Below, piece by piece: positions 1 through 7,616 of a stretch of 32,764 nucleotides of DNA. Every line of letters begins with the position of its first letter. The stretch's first letter is position 1. The notes beneath the pieces were generated by a model. It saw nothing but the letters and a program-made list of their open reading frames with translations, did not search any database and had not been told where the DNA came from. Source of the stretch: Aureispira sp. CCB-QB1 (GTDB lineage: Bacteria; Bacteroidota; Bacteroidia; Chitinophagales; Saprospiraceae); the NCBI GenBank assembly GCA_945870185.1, contig CAMBRK010000050.1:1-32764 (forward strand), in the 5' to 3' direction. The translations under genes were made by a program, and so were the position numbers.

Positions 1-563
1 GTAGTGATTTGCTTCATGCAATAAGATTTCAAAATAGTACTGACTTGTATGTATATCTTGAAACAAATGACAATAAATACATAAAAGCGGCTCATATTGT
101 CAATCCTAATACTAGGGCATACGCTTTCGTACCAAAATTTCAAATGCAGACGGCAGATTATGGTATTGTGATTTCAGGAGATATTACCTTGGATACAGTT
201 AGCCAGGTTACGGGAACATGTAGATTTGATTGCGTAGGCTGGCCCGTCATCATGAAGATCTCTGCTGAGACACTGGGCATACCTACATCCACATCTGATG
301 TAGGACAGCAAAATGTAGCCTACTCCATCACACCCAATCCATCATCCCATCAAATCACGGTCACCATACCAGAAATAAAGAATGCCATCAGACTACGCAT
401 CACAGATCAGGTGGGCCGCTCGGTTTGGGTACAGGATATATCCGATACGGAAACGGTTATGGATATATCAGGTCTGACATCGGGCATGTATTTTGCGTCA
501 CTACAGGATGCAGCATCAGGCAGGCAAGTTGGTAAGGTGCAGAAACTGGTCAAAGTGGAGTAG
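1..563 (+). CDS. T9SS cargo protein, C-terminal fragment (5' end outside window)
   Basis: The reading frame is open from base 3 and no plausible start lies inside the window, so this is the 3' part of a longer gene; a TTG at base 9 is only an internal codon. The last ~80 residues form a Por/T9SS type A C-terminal sorting domain: a 'TPNPSS' segment, then alternating beta strands, an 'LRITDQVGR' strand, 'DISGLTSGMYFASL' and a closing 'KVQKLVKVE'. In this family the domain directs export through the outer membrane by the type IX system and is then cleaved and replaced by an anchor. The upstream ~100 residues look like a beta-rich extracellular region with no recognisable enzyme motif. A strong hairpin follows the stop. 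The function of the mature protein cannot be told from this fragment. Confidence 0.85.
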   Translation, partial: SDLLHAIRFQNSTDLYVYLETNDNKYIKAAHIVNPNTRAYAFVPKFQMQTADYGIVISGDITLDTVSQVTGTCRFDCVGWPVIMKISAETLGIPTSTSDVGQQNVAYSITPNPSSHQITVTIPEIKNAIRLRITDQVGRSVWVQDISDTETVMDISGLTSGMYFASLQDAASGRQVGKVQKLVKVE

Positions 564-572
564 GATGTAAAT

Positions 573-610
573 AAAAACAGGAACCTTCATTTCTGAAGTG
601 TTCCCGTTTT
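573..610. terminator. Strong bidirectional hairpin terminator
   Basis: AAAAC-a-GGAAC-c-TTCA, loop TTTC, then TGAA-gt-GTTCC-c-GTTTT. The arms pair over 13 positions with single bulges, and A/T runs at both ends let it work in either direction. It lies 10 bases after the T9SS gene stop. Confidence 0.8.
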
Positions 611-726
611 AAAATTTTCTTCAACTACAGTAATCACTTGACCGACACAATTTTGTCTCGCCACATAGATGGAGGGCCGTCAAATAGTTAAAATCTATTG
701 TGATAGTCGTCATCTATTCATACGCA

Positions 727-734
727 CAAAGGTA
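727..734 (-). promoter_or_regulatory. Orphan TAnnTTTG -7 box (TACCTTTG) facing left
   Basis: An exact match to the Bacteroidota -7 element on the minus strand. No minus-strand gene lies downstream. The next signal is the hairpin at 573-610, which would end a transcript of about 150 nt. No good -33 TTG is seen at normal spacing, so this is a weak call. Confidence 0.3.
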
Positions 735-804
735 GTCGATGTCAAAATACTGTGAAATATAACTTTTGTTATATTTATGATGAAAAAACATAATATGTCT
801 TATA

Positions 805-1284
805 TTAGATAAACAGCATATGAGTACCTACACCAGAACCCTGTTTGTAAAAGTCTCCTACGGTAAGTACGCCGTCTAAGTCTTCAAACATATCTTCTTC
901 CTTATAATGAAACATGTCCATAGCGAGCTTACATGCCCAGAGTTTTACGCCTGAAGCAGTAAGAATTTCAAGAAATTCACGCACATCGGGCATATCTATG
1001 CGTTCCATTTCTTTTTTCATCATGGATGTGGCAAGAGCTTCCATACCTGGCAATCCGCCCAATAGGGTAGGCATGTGCATGGCCGGGTTTCCTACTGTTG
1101 CTATATGCAGATGATCAAGTTTTTTATTGTGAATGGCTTCAAGACCAAAGAATGTAAAAAAGATTTCAGCTTCGATGCCTTCCATACGCGCACCATTGGC
1201 CAATACAAAGCAAGCGTACACGTTTTCGAGTGTTGCTTTGGATAAGATGATCATCATCTTGTTGATTTTACCGCTATCTTCCAT
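805..1284 (-). CDS. DsrE2-like (DsrE/DsrF/DrsH family) sulfur-relay protein
   Basis: A 159-residue cytoplasmic protein of the DsrE superfamily. These proteins carry or transfer sulfane sulfur on a conserved cysteine. The first strand and helix ('KMMIILSKATLENVYACFVLANGA', two parts) are followed by 'EIFFTFFGLEAI' and a long middle insertion rich in Met and Gly (about residues 66-95), typical of the DsrE2 branch. The candidate active cysteine is C118 in 'LWACKLAMDMF', the place where DsrE2 proteins keep a 'CxxSM/AM' motif; C25 is a second cysteine. It is the last gene of a three-gene minus-strand unit, 25 nt after the DsrC-like gene and downstream of the SQR-like gene, which supports a role in handling sulfur released by sulfide oxidation. 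Family membership is firm. Carrier rather than enzyme function is inference. Confidence 0.85.
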   Translation of the reverse strand: MEDSGKINKMMIILSKATLENVYACFVLANGARMEGIEAEIFFTFFGLEAIHNKKLDHLHIATVGNPAMHMPTLLGGLPGMEALATSMMKKEMERIDMPDVREFLEILTASGVKLWACKLAMDMFHYKEEDMFEDLDGVLTVGDFYKQGSGVGTHMLFI

Positions 1285-1309
1285 TTTTTTATTTTTTAAA
1301 GATTGAAAA

Positions 1310-1618
1310 TTAAATACAACTTACAGGTTTGGGAATGCCTGCGATTTTTGTGGCAGTCTTAAGCGGAGCAACTGGAAACAGTTGATAAAACTCCTTGATG
1401 TCTACCACGCCACTTTTACCAATTTTTCGGATGCTGAGTGGCACATCATTTTTGTACTCATTTTGTATATAATCGATCACTTCCCAATGTCTTGGTGTGA
1501 GCGTTACATCATTTTCTGCAGCCATTGCATCCGCTATGCTTTTGTCCCATTGACTGAATTCAGTCATAAAACCTTCTTCTGTAACGGAGATGGTTTTTCC
1601 AGCTATTAATTTGTCCAT
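1310..1618 (-). CDS. DsrC/TusE-family sulfur carrier with a single C-terminal cysteine
   Basis: 102 residues, the usual DsrC/TusE length. The features are 'DEEGF'-like 'TEEGFMTEFSQWD' (13-25), 'LTPRHWEVIDYIQ' (40-52) and the flexible C-terminal arm ending 'AGIPKPVSCI' with the penultimate Cys101 (CysA of the family). The second redox cysteine of true DsrC, 11 residues upstream, is Thr90 here. The protein therefore cannot form the intramolecular disulfide or trisulfide used with dissimilatory sulfite reductase. A one-cysteine form fits TusE-like persulfide relay or a regulatory role. It sits between an SQR-like flavoprotein and a DsrE2-like protein in one operon, so it is the likely acceptor or shuttle of sulfane sulfur. 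No dsrAB genes are nearby. The start codon ATG is the first in frame and has good context. Confidence 0.88.
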   Translation of the reverse strand: MDKLIAGKTISVTEEGFMTEFSQWDKSIADAMAAENDVTLTPRHWEVIDYIQNEYKNDVPLSIRKIGKSGVVDIKEFYQLFPVAPLKTATKIAGIPKPVSCI

Positions 1619-1645
1619 ATTAAGTTAAAATTTTATTATTGTGAA

Positions 1646-2878
1646 TTAAAAATCTTTTCCTGCTTCGTTCATCTTGGCGGTTACAAATGGAATAGGTCGT
1701 GCTTTGAGTAGCATATTCCAATATACCCATCTGAATGCGAGTTTACCAAAGTGATTAAATCTAGACTCCTTGAGCAATCTGAGCGGTCCTATACCTGCTA
1801 TAGGAAATGTACCCGTCACCGGTTCGTGGTCATAATTGAAGTCTATGAGTAAGGCCTTTCCACCACCTGTTTCGATAAAGCAATTGGCATGACCATCAAA
1901 CTGTTCAGTCATCTCTTTACCTTTGATGAAGTTCAGAATATTTTCTGTAAGGATTTCTGCTTCAAAATGGACTACTGATCCTGCTTTGGATGTGGGTACA
2001 TTGGTCGCATCACCTATTACAAAGATGTCAGGGTGTTTTTTTGATTGTAAGGTGCCCTTGTCAGTAGGTACAAAATTGAGGTCATCGCCCAAGCCAGAAA
2101 CTTCGATCACTTCACGACCTTTGTTAGTAGGCACAGTGACCAAAAGGTCAAAAGGAATACTTCTGCCACCATAATCGTTGATGGTATTATTTTCATTGTC
2201 CACGGATTCGATCGCAAAATCTGGCTCTATGTGAATGTTTTTTTCTTGGAGCAAATACTCAAGAGTAGCCGTGGCTTTGGGTTTAGTAAACGCACCGCTT
2301 AAAGGTGTTACGTAAGTAATCTCTACCTTGTCCCGCATCTTTTTATCCTTAAAGAAACTGTCTGCAAGAAATGCAAATTCTAAAGGTGCTACCGGACATT
2401 TGATAGGCATTTCCGTGATATGTACTACCATTTTGCCGCCTGTCCAGTCCCGAAGCTTGTCTCTGAGTGCTTTTGCGCCTTCGAAGGTATAAAAGGTAAA
2501 AATGCTTTTGCCCCAAGCATCGCTTTGCATGCCTTCTATTTCATCAGGTGCTATTTCAGTCCCTGTAGCTATGATCAGAATGTCGTAAAGTAATGCATTT
2601 CCATTGGCAAGAATGACTTGATGGTCATTGGGAGATATCCGAGATGCAGCTACATTGACAAAATCTACTCCTTGCGGAATGAATTCTTGGATAGGTTTCA
2701 CTACATCTTCAGGTTTGTATTGGTCAAATGGTAAAAACAAAAATCCTGGCTGATAATAATGCTCCTTCCTTTCATCTACTATCGTAATACGCCAGTCCTT
2801 GTTATTTAATTCTTTATTCAGGTGATTGGCCATAATGGTACCACCTGTGCCTGCTCCTATGATGACTAAATTTTTCAT
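1646..2878 (-). CDS. Sulfide:quinone oxidoreductase-like FAD-dependent flavoprotein
   Basis: A 410-residue two-dinucleotide-binding-domain flavoprotein. The N-terminal Rossmann motif is GAGTGG (8-13), followed by the acidic end of strand 2 'VDERKEHYYQPGF'. A second motif 'IIATGTE' lies near 102-108 and the FAD site 'FVIGDATNVPTSKAGS' near 286-301. Two of the three cysteines of classical SQR are present: C161 in 'MPIKCPVAPLE' and C333 in 'ANCFIETGGG'. The first (about residue 120-128 in SQR) is absent. The C-terminus (370-410) is amphipathic with aromatic residues, fitting monotopic membrane attachment at the quinone pool. Expected reaction: sulfide oxidation to persulfide or polysulfide with electrons to quinone. 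It is first in a unit with DsrC-like and DsrE2-like proteins. It could instead be a flavocytochrome-type or persulfide-using relative; substrate is inferred. Confidence 0.82.
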   Translation of the reverse strand: MKNLVIIGAGTGGTIMANHLNKELNNKDWRITIVDERKEHYYQPGFLFLPFDQYKPEDVVKPIQEFIPQGVDFVNVAASRISPNDHQVILANGNALLYDILIIATGTEIAPDEIEGMQSDAWGKSIFTFYTFEGAKALRDKLRDWTGGKMVVHITEMPIKCPVAPLEFAFLADSFFKDKKMRDKVEITYVTPLSGAFTKPKATATLEYLLQEKNIHIEPDFAIESVDNENNTINDYGGRSIPFDLLVTVPTNKGREVIEVSGLGDDLNFVPTDKGTLQSKKHPDIFVIGDATNVPTSKAGSVVHFEAEILTENILNFIKGKEMTEQFDGHANCFIETGGGKALLIDFNYDHEPVTGTFPIAGIGPLRLLKESRFNHFGKLAFRWVYWNMLLKARPIPFVTAKMNEAGKDF

Positions 2879-2897
2879 CTTATTTTGATTTATATCT

Positions 2898-2905
2898 CAA
2901 AATTA
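2898..2905 (-). promoter_or_regulatory. -7 promoter box (TAATTTTG) of the sulfur cassette
   Basis: An exact TAnnTTTG on the minus strand, 20 nt upstream of the SQR-like start codon. The -33 region is T-rich but lacks a clear TTG, as expected for a promoter that needs an activator. Confidence 0.55.
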
Positions 2906-2934
2906 GGGGCTTATAGCTTTTAAAAAAGTGACTT

Positions 2935-2956
2935 GGGTCATATGAGTATATGACCC
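2935..2956. promoter_or_regulatory. Palindromic operator upstream of the sulfur cassette
   Basis: A perfect 9-bp inverted repeat, GGGTCATAT-N4-ATATGACCC. It lies between the terminator of the upstream operon and the -7 box of the SQR-like gene; its centre is 44 nt upstream of the centre of that box. The place and symmetry fit a dimeric helix-turn-helix activator (Crp/Fnr-like spacing). The half-site is not the TTGAT of Fnr. The regulator is not in this window. Confidence 0.6.
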
Positions 2957-2962
2957 CAACAA

Positions 2963-3006
2963 AAATACCACGTATGGGTAACATGAGTTACTTATACGTG
3001 GTATTT
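2963..3006 (-). terminator. Double-stem terminator of the rsmA-yqeY unit
   Basis: Outer arms AAATACCACGTAT / ATACGTGGTATTT are a perfect 13-bp match. Inside them is a second hairpin, GTAAC-atga-GTTAC. On the minus strand the stem runs into TTTTTG, so it terminates yqeY and insulates the sulfur cassette from readthrough. Confidence 0.75.
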
Positions 3007-3054
3007 AAAGGTGAAATTCTTATATTTTTATGAAATTCGCTATCTATTTTGTCA

Positions 3055-3501
3055 CTAACTCAGCAACTCTTTGACCATAGCGGCTATTATTTTACCCTCT
3101 GCTTTCCCCGCGAGTCTTTGATTTGCCAATCCAATTACTTTGCCCATATCTTTGGCAGATGCGGCTCCAGTTTCTGTGATGATCGCTTGAAGCGTCGATT
3201 TCAATTCATCTTCACTCATTTGCGCTGGTAAATATTTTAGTAATTCTGCTATTTCTTCTCTTTCTGTTACTGCCAGATCTTCTCTACCTTGTTTGTTATA
3301 AATTTCTAAAGAATCCTGCCTTTGTTTGACCAGTTTCTGTACGATTTTGATTTCATTGGATTCGTCCAGTACGTTGCCACTACCGTCGGTTTTAAATATC
3401 AGGATTGCTGCTTTGATGGCTCTCACAGATCTAAGGGCTGCTTGATCTTTATTTTTCATAGCTTCTTTAAGATCATTGGTGATTCTTGCTTCCAGGCTCA
3501 T
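3055..3501 (-). CDS. yqeY: GatB/YqeY domain protein
   Basis: 148 residues, the full length of the YqeY family. It has an N-terminal helical part starting 'MSLEARITNDLKEAMKNKDQ', the family 'LRSVRAIKAAIL' helix, 'KLVKQRQDSLEIYNKQGREDLAVTEREEI' (in parts, ~60-90), and a C-terminal GatB-tail-like domain with 'GAASAKDMGKVIG'. The family resembles the tRNA-binding tail of the amidotransferase subunit GatB and may bind tRNA or aminoacyl-tRNA; its role is not established. The start overlaps the rsmA stop by 4 nt (ATGA), so the two genes are translationally coupled. A double-stem terminator follows. Confidence 0.93.
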   Translation of the reverse strand: MSLEARITNDLKEAMKNKDQAALRSVRAIKAAILIFKTDGSGNVLDESNEIKIVQKLVKQRQDSLEIYNKQGREDLAVTEREEIAELLKYLPAQMSEDELKSTLQAIITETGAASAKDMGKVIGLANQRLAGKAEGKIIAAMVKELLS

Positions 3502-4277
3502 AAATTGATTTTTAATTTTTCTAATTTTAATGTTATATCAACAAAATCCTGCACACTTAGTTGCTCAGGTCGTTGCATAAAATAGGCATCGTTCATCAAA
3601 GATTCTTCTCCAAACAATGGTTTTAAAGTATTGCGCAGCATTTTTCTTCTTTGGTTGAAGGCCGTTTTTACTACATTTCTGAATAGCCTATCGTCACATG
3701 GAAGTACTACATTTTCTTTTCTGACCAGCCTGATGACACTGGATTGAACTTTGGGTGGTGGACTAAATGAATTGGGGGCGACATCAATGATTGTTTTGCC
3801 TTCGTAATAGGCTTGTACCAATACTGATATTACACCATACGTTTTGGAACCAGGAGGAGCTACTACGCGGTCAGCTACTTCTTTTTGAAACATTCCCACC
3901 ATCTCAGGTACCAGTTCTTTAGAGTTGACCATTTTAAAAAGTATTTGAGAAGAGATATTGTAGGGATAATTTCCTATCATTAAAAAAGGTTCTCCATCAA
4001 ATACTTTTTGCATATTTAATTTTAAAAAATCCAGAAAAATGATCTGCTCGTCGTCTAAGATTTTATTTGAAGTCAGATATTGAACCATGTCCTTATCTGC
4101 TTCCACTACTTTTAGGTTTGTATCCTGAGCAGCAAGATATTTGGTCAAAACACCTTTACCAGGGCCTATTTCTAGGACGTTTTTGACCATACCAGTCATC
4201 TCCAAGCTATAGGCAATATCTTTAGCAATAGATTCATTGGTTAAAAAATGTTGTCCAAATGATTTTTTAGCTTTCAT
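3498..4277 (-). CDS. rsmA: 16S rRNA (adenine1518-N6/adenine1519-N6)-dimethyltransferase
   Basis: 259 residues, normal for RsmA/KsgA. It dimethylates the two adjacent adenines in the 3'-terminal hairpin of 16S rRNA using SAM, a late step of 30S assembly. Motifs: 'KSFGQHFL' (5-12), SAM loop 'EIGPGKGVLT' (36-45), acidic 'VVEADKDM' (57-64), 'FLDFL' with D83, and the catalytic 'NYPYNISS' (103-110; the usual form is NLPYNISS, so Tyr replaces Leu). The C-terminal four-helix domain has 'FNQRRKMLRN' and 'RPEQLS'. It is the first gene of a two-gene unit with yqeY, with which it overlaps by 4 nt. Confidence 0.97.
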   Translation of the reverse strand: MKAKKSFGQHFLTNESIAKDIAYSLEMTGMVKNVLEIGPGKGVLTKYLAAQDTNLKVVEADKDMVQYLTSNKILDDEQIIFLDFLKLNMQKVFDGEPFLMIGNYPYNISSQILFKMVNSKELVPEMVGMFQKEVADRVVAPPGSKTYGVISVLVQAYYEGKTIIDVAPNSFSPPPKVQSSVIRLVRKENVVLPCDDRLFRNVVKTAFNQRRKMLRNTLKPLFGEESLMNDAYFMQRPEQLSVQDFVDITLKLEKLKINL

Positions 4278-4345
4278 TGATCAATTCTAAAGGTGAGCAT
4301 CAAACCAAAGCATCAAGATTTCTTTTTTGTTTTAGTTGATAATTG

Positions 4346-4353
4346 CAAAAGTA
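4346..4353 (-). promoter_or_regulatory. Candidate -7 box (TACTTTTG) for rsmA-yqeY
   Basis: An exact TAnnTTTG on the minus strand 69 nt upstream of rsmA. A second one (TATCTTTG) lies at 4383-4390. Either could be the true promoter. Confidence 0.4.
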
Positions 4354-4436
4354 GTTTTTTCTGATAGAATTAAATATATCACCAAAGATAAACTTCTAAA
4401 ATAATCTCATTTAGCTTGCTTTCAAACAAAATATAA

Positions 4437-4444
4437 TATCTTTG
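4437..4444 (+). promoter_or_regulatory. -7 box (TATCTTTG) of the S9 peptidase gene
   Basis: An exact TAnnTTTG on the plus strand, 19 nt upstream of the peptidase ATG, the same spacing seen at several other genes in this window. Confidence 0.55.
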
Positions 4445-4463
4445 TCTGCTAAAAACATATAAA

Positions 4464-6413
4464 ATGATTTATTATCGTATCCTTTTATTGGGTGTATTGT
4501 TCTTGGGATTGTCATCTTGCAAAGCCCAAATGACCATTGAAAAGCCAGCAATAAAATCTATCGAATCTAAATTAAGTATGACTCCAGAATTACTTTGGGA
4601 AGTCAAACGAGTTTCTGGCATTGGCTTGACTGCGGATGCCAGTCAAGTAGTATTTCGGGTTTCTACACCTTCTGTTGCAGAAAATAAATTTCAAAGTAAG
4701 CTGTATACCATTCCCGTGAGTGGCGGCTCACCGACGGAGATTACAGCTCTAAATGGTCTGGTGACTGATAAAAATACTAGTCCTGACGGCTTGTATACTA
4801 TAATGGATAAAACTGTAAAGGTGGAGGCAGTACATGGGCATGATTTTCATCCCGATCTTAAAAAATCAAATGGACAGATCTATACTTCTCTAGATTATAG
4901 ACATTGGGATACCTGGAATGATGGTACTTTTAATCACGTGTTTTTTGGTCCAAAAGGAAAGCCTGATAGTGAATACAAAGATATCATGCAGGGCGAGTCT
5001 TACCATTGTCCGCAAAAACCTTTCGGAGGTGACGAAGATTATGTATGGAGTCCTGATAGTAAATCGATAGTCTATGTCAGCAAAAAACTAAAGGGAACTG
5101 CTGCTGTAGTAAGTACAAATACAGACCTTTATAAATATGACATCAATACCGGCCAGACTCTAAATCTGACCCAAGACAATAAAGGATATGATACCCATCC
5201 GATTTATTCTGTCAAAGGAGATTTGGCTTATCTAAGTATGTCCACTGATGGGTACGAAGCTGACAAAAACGATATCAAAGTGATCTCTAAAGGTATGACT
5301 TATCATCTTACCCAACAATGGGATGAGTCTGTACAAAGTTTTATATGGGCAAATGACGGTAGCAAACTGTATTTTACCGCTGCGGTCAATGGAACCTTAC
5401 AAGTTTTTGAAGTAGATTTTCCTGGTTTGAGTAAAAAAATGCCTGTGGTTCAACAACTTACCACTGGAGATTGGGACGTCAATAATATCATAGGGCAATC
5501 CGGAGATCTGTTGATTGTCTCTAGAGTGAGCATCAATAGGGCAGCAGAGATCTATTCATACCATTTGAAAACGCAAAAGTGGAATCAACTCACCGACGTT
5601 AATAATAATATCTACCAAAATGTAGCTTCTTGCAAAACTGAAAGAAGGTTTGTCAACACTACTGATGGTAAAAAAATGTTGCTTTGGGTAGTATTTCCAC
5701 CAAATTTTGATAAAAACAAAAAGTACCCAACCTTATTGTATTGCCAAGGAGGACCACAATCTGCATTGACACAGTTTTACTCTTACCGTTGGAATCTGCA
5801 TCTCATGGCCAGCCAAGGATATATTATAGTCGCACCCAATAGAAGAGGTATGCCCGGTCACGGTGTCGAATGGAATAAGCAAATCAGCAAAGATTGGGGT
5901 GGTCAAAACATCAGAGACTATCTATCAGCGATAGATGATGTAGCCAAAGAACCATATGTGGATAAGACCAAACTAGGAGCTGTAGGTGCTTCTTATGGTG
6001 GTTTTTCTGTTTTTTATTTGGCAGGCGTTCATGATAAGAGATTCAAAACATTTATTGCTCATGATGGTATTTTCAATACCCAAAGTATGTATGGCACCAC
6101 TGAAGAAATGTTTTTTGTAAATTATGATTTGGGAGGACCATATTGGGAAGATAAAAATAAAAAGTCTTACACCGATTTTAATCCTGCGTCTTTAGTCGCC
6201 AAATGGGATACCCCAATCTACATCATACAAGGTGGCAAAGACTATCGTGTACCCGAAGGTCAAAGTCAGGAAGCGTTTACAGCAGCACAACTTAGAGGTA
6301 TCAAGAGTAAGTTTTTGTACCTGCCCGATGAAAATCATTGGGTGATACAGCCTCAAAACAGTATACTATGGCAACGTGAATTTTTCAAATGGTTGGATGA
6401 GACCTTGAAGTAA
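4464..6413 (+). CDS. Lipoprotein S9 family peptidase (prolyl oligopeptidase / DPP5-like)
   Basis: A 649-residue serine peptidase. The signal peptide ends in the lipobox LSSC with Cys19, so the mature enzyme is lipid-anchored and faces the periplasm or the outer surface. Residues ~40-390 form a WD40-like beta-propeller with repeated 'D-x-S/T-P-D-G/S' turns ('DKNTSPDGLY', 'VWSPDSKSIVY'), which limits access to short peptides. The alpha/beta-hydrolase domain follows (~400-649) with catalytic Ser510 in 'GASYGGF', Asp593 in 'GGKDYRVP' and His625 in 'ENHWV'. 'YCQGGPQS' and 'PNRRG' are also family motifs. Expected role: cleavage of di- or tripeptides from imported or extracellular peptides for nutrition. 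It is transcribed alone from the -7 box at 4437 and ends 3 nt before the end of the convergent anti-sigma gene. The exact cleavage specificity cannot be read from sequence. Confidence 0.93.
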   Translation: MIYYRILLLGVLFLGLSSCKAQMTIEKPAIKSIESKLSMTPELLWEVKRVSGIGLTADASQVVFRVSTPSVAENKFQSKLYTIPVSGGSPTEITALNGLVTDKNTSPDGLYTIMDKTVKVEAVHGHDFHPDLKKSNGQIYTSLDYRHWDTWNDGTFNHVFFGPKGKPDSEYKDIMQGESYHCPQKPFGGDEDYVWSPDSKSIVYVSKKLKGTAAVVSTNTDLYKYDINTGQTLNLTQDNKGYDTHPIYSVKGDLAYLSMSTDGYEADKNDIKVISKGMTYHLTQQWDESVQSFIWANDGSKLYFTAAVNGTLQVFEVDFPGLSKKMPVVQQLTTGDWDVNNIIGQSGDLLIVSRVSINRAAEIYSYHLKTQKWNQLTDVNNNIYQNVASCKTERRFVNTTDGKKMLLWVVFPPNFDKNKKYPTLLYCQGGPQSALTQFYSYRWNLHLMASQGYIIVAPNRRGMPGHGVEWNKQISKDWGGQNIRDYLSAIDDVAKEPYVDKTKLGAVGASYGGFSVFYLAGVHDKRFKTFIAHDGIFNTQSMYGTTEEMFFVNYDLGGPYWEDKNKKSYTDFNPASLVAKWDTPIYIIQGGKDYRVPEGQSQEAFTAAQLRGIKSKFLYLPDENHWVIQPQNSILWQREFFKWLDETLK

Positions 6414-6416
6414 TGG

Positions 6417-6911
6417 TCACAAAACCATCATCATACCCTTATGGGTTTTGTTTGATTTCATGTGCAAGAGGAGCACGTCAGCGAAATAAAGCAACAAAAA
6501 TCCGGCCATACTCCATGTGGCATATGTGATGTATGTATCTCCGATTTCGGGTATAAATTGTAGATAGTTACTTTCTAAAAATTGGTTTTTGGATATTACA
6601 ATGATCGATGCAATGGTAACTAAAACGATTATTGCTACAGCTGGAATAGGTAAGATTTGTGTAAAAGAAAGCGCTTTAAATGTTGGTTTGATCTTTTGAG
6701 ATTGTACAAAGTCAGCCACTTGCAAAGTCAGTGCTTTGTGGAGATCTAAAGATAAGTCAACCTTACTTGTAGCAATCAGTTGCTGATGCATAGTAAGACT
6801 GTGCTCGTACTCATTTTTGAAGGTTTCGTCAGTTTTTAGCAATCGCTCCACTTCCAGAGCTTCTTCTTGAGTACAATCGCCGTCTATATATTTCCAGATT
6901 AATTCTTCCAT
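6417..6911 (-). CDS. Putative anti-sigma factor, two membrane segments
   Basis: 164 residues. The N-terminus ('IWKYIDGDCTQEEALEVERLL', split here as IWKYIDGDC and TQEEALEVERLL) looks like the cytosolic sigma-binding helix region of Bacteroidota anti-sigma factors, but it has no HxxxCxxC zinc motif. Two hydrophobic segments lie near 86-107 and 129-151, with a short basic tail. The start is 6 nt after the stop of the ECF sigma gene, the usual sigma/anti-sigma order. The pairing is the main evidence for function; sequence alone gives no clear family. The periplasmic loop between the membrane segments is short (~20 residues), so a large sensor domain is absent. Confidence 0.6.
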   Translation of the reverse strand: MEELIWKYIDGDCTQEEALEVERLLKTDETFKNEYEHSLTMHQQLIATSKVDLSLDLHKALTLQVADFVQSQKIKPTFKALSFTQILPIPAVAIIVLVTIASIIVISKNQFLESNYLQFIPEIGDTYITYATWSMAGFLLLYFADVLLLHMKSNKTHKGMMMVL

Positions 6912-6917
6912 CTTTGA

Positions 6918-7472
6918 TTATTTATATTGATCAAAATATTTTGAAGCATGCAGTGCCATTTCTTTTCTGGCTCTATAAAGCTTGATTTTAATATTACTTT
7001 CTGTCAGTCCAGTGATCTTACACACTTCCTTGATATTCATTTCTTCCAGGTAATACAGACTTACAATCATTTTATCTTCATCGTGCAAATGATTGAGTAA
7101 CGCCTGAATATTATATTTAGTTTCATCATCGTGAAGGTTTTCATCACTACTTTGAAAGGTATGTAGATGAGTTGCCTGATCTATGTCTGTAGTATATTTT
7201 ATCTTTCTTTTATAGTCTATAGCTGTTCGATATGCAATGGTATAACACCATGCTTTTAGAGAACCCTTGGTATCAAAATTGGATAAAGCATGCAGGATTT
7301 TCATGATGGCATCTTGAGTGGCTTCTTTGACTTCGTCATGATGTGACAATATTTTATTGCAAACATGATAAATAAATGTACCGTATTCATCTACAAAAAC
7401 AGAAATAGCCCTTTGGTCACCCGACAAAAGTTTGTTAACTATTTCGTATTCTTTGTTCTGATTGAAGCTCAT
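6918..7472 (-). CDS. ECF-type RNA polymerase sigma factor
   Basis: 184 residues with the two-domain ECF layout. Region 2 (about 10-90) includes the -10 recognition helix 'EATQDAIMKIL' and 'FDTKGSLKAWCYTIAYRTAIDYKRK' (in parts). Region 4 (about 120-172) includes the helix-turn-helix 'NIKEVCKITGLTESNIKIKLYRARKEM' (in parts). It directs RNA polymerase to a stress or envelope regulon. The following gene, 6 nt downstream, codes for a membrane protein likely to hold it inactive. Targets are unknown. The divergent neighbour at 7617 (DUF6249 membrane protein) shares the 144-bp promoter gap and is one candidate. Confidence 0.92.
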   Translation of the reverse strand: MSFNQNKEYEIVNKLLSGDQRAISVFVDEYGTFIYHVCNKILSHHDEVKEATQDAIMKILHALSNFDTKGSLKAWCYTIAYRTAIDYKRKIKYTTDIDQATHLHTFQSSDENLHDDETKYNIQALLNHLHDEDKMIVSLYYLEEMNIKEVCKITGLTESNIKIKLYRARKEMALHASKYFDQYK

Positions 7473-7616
7473 GCTATTTTATATACAGCAATATTACGCA
7501 ACGGTGTGGATTATGGTTACAATTTGTAAAAATAATTATTTTTTTGTAACCGAAAATTAGAATGCTTCGTAATGGTTTTGTAATTATTTTATTTAAATCT
7601 TTTAAATGTAAACAAA

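Noticed and set aside
2935-2956. Reading the cassette palindrome as an Fnr site
   Set aside because: The half-site GGGTCATAT does not match TTGAT, so only a general dimer-binding site is claimed.
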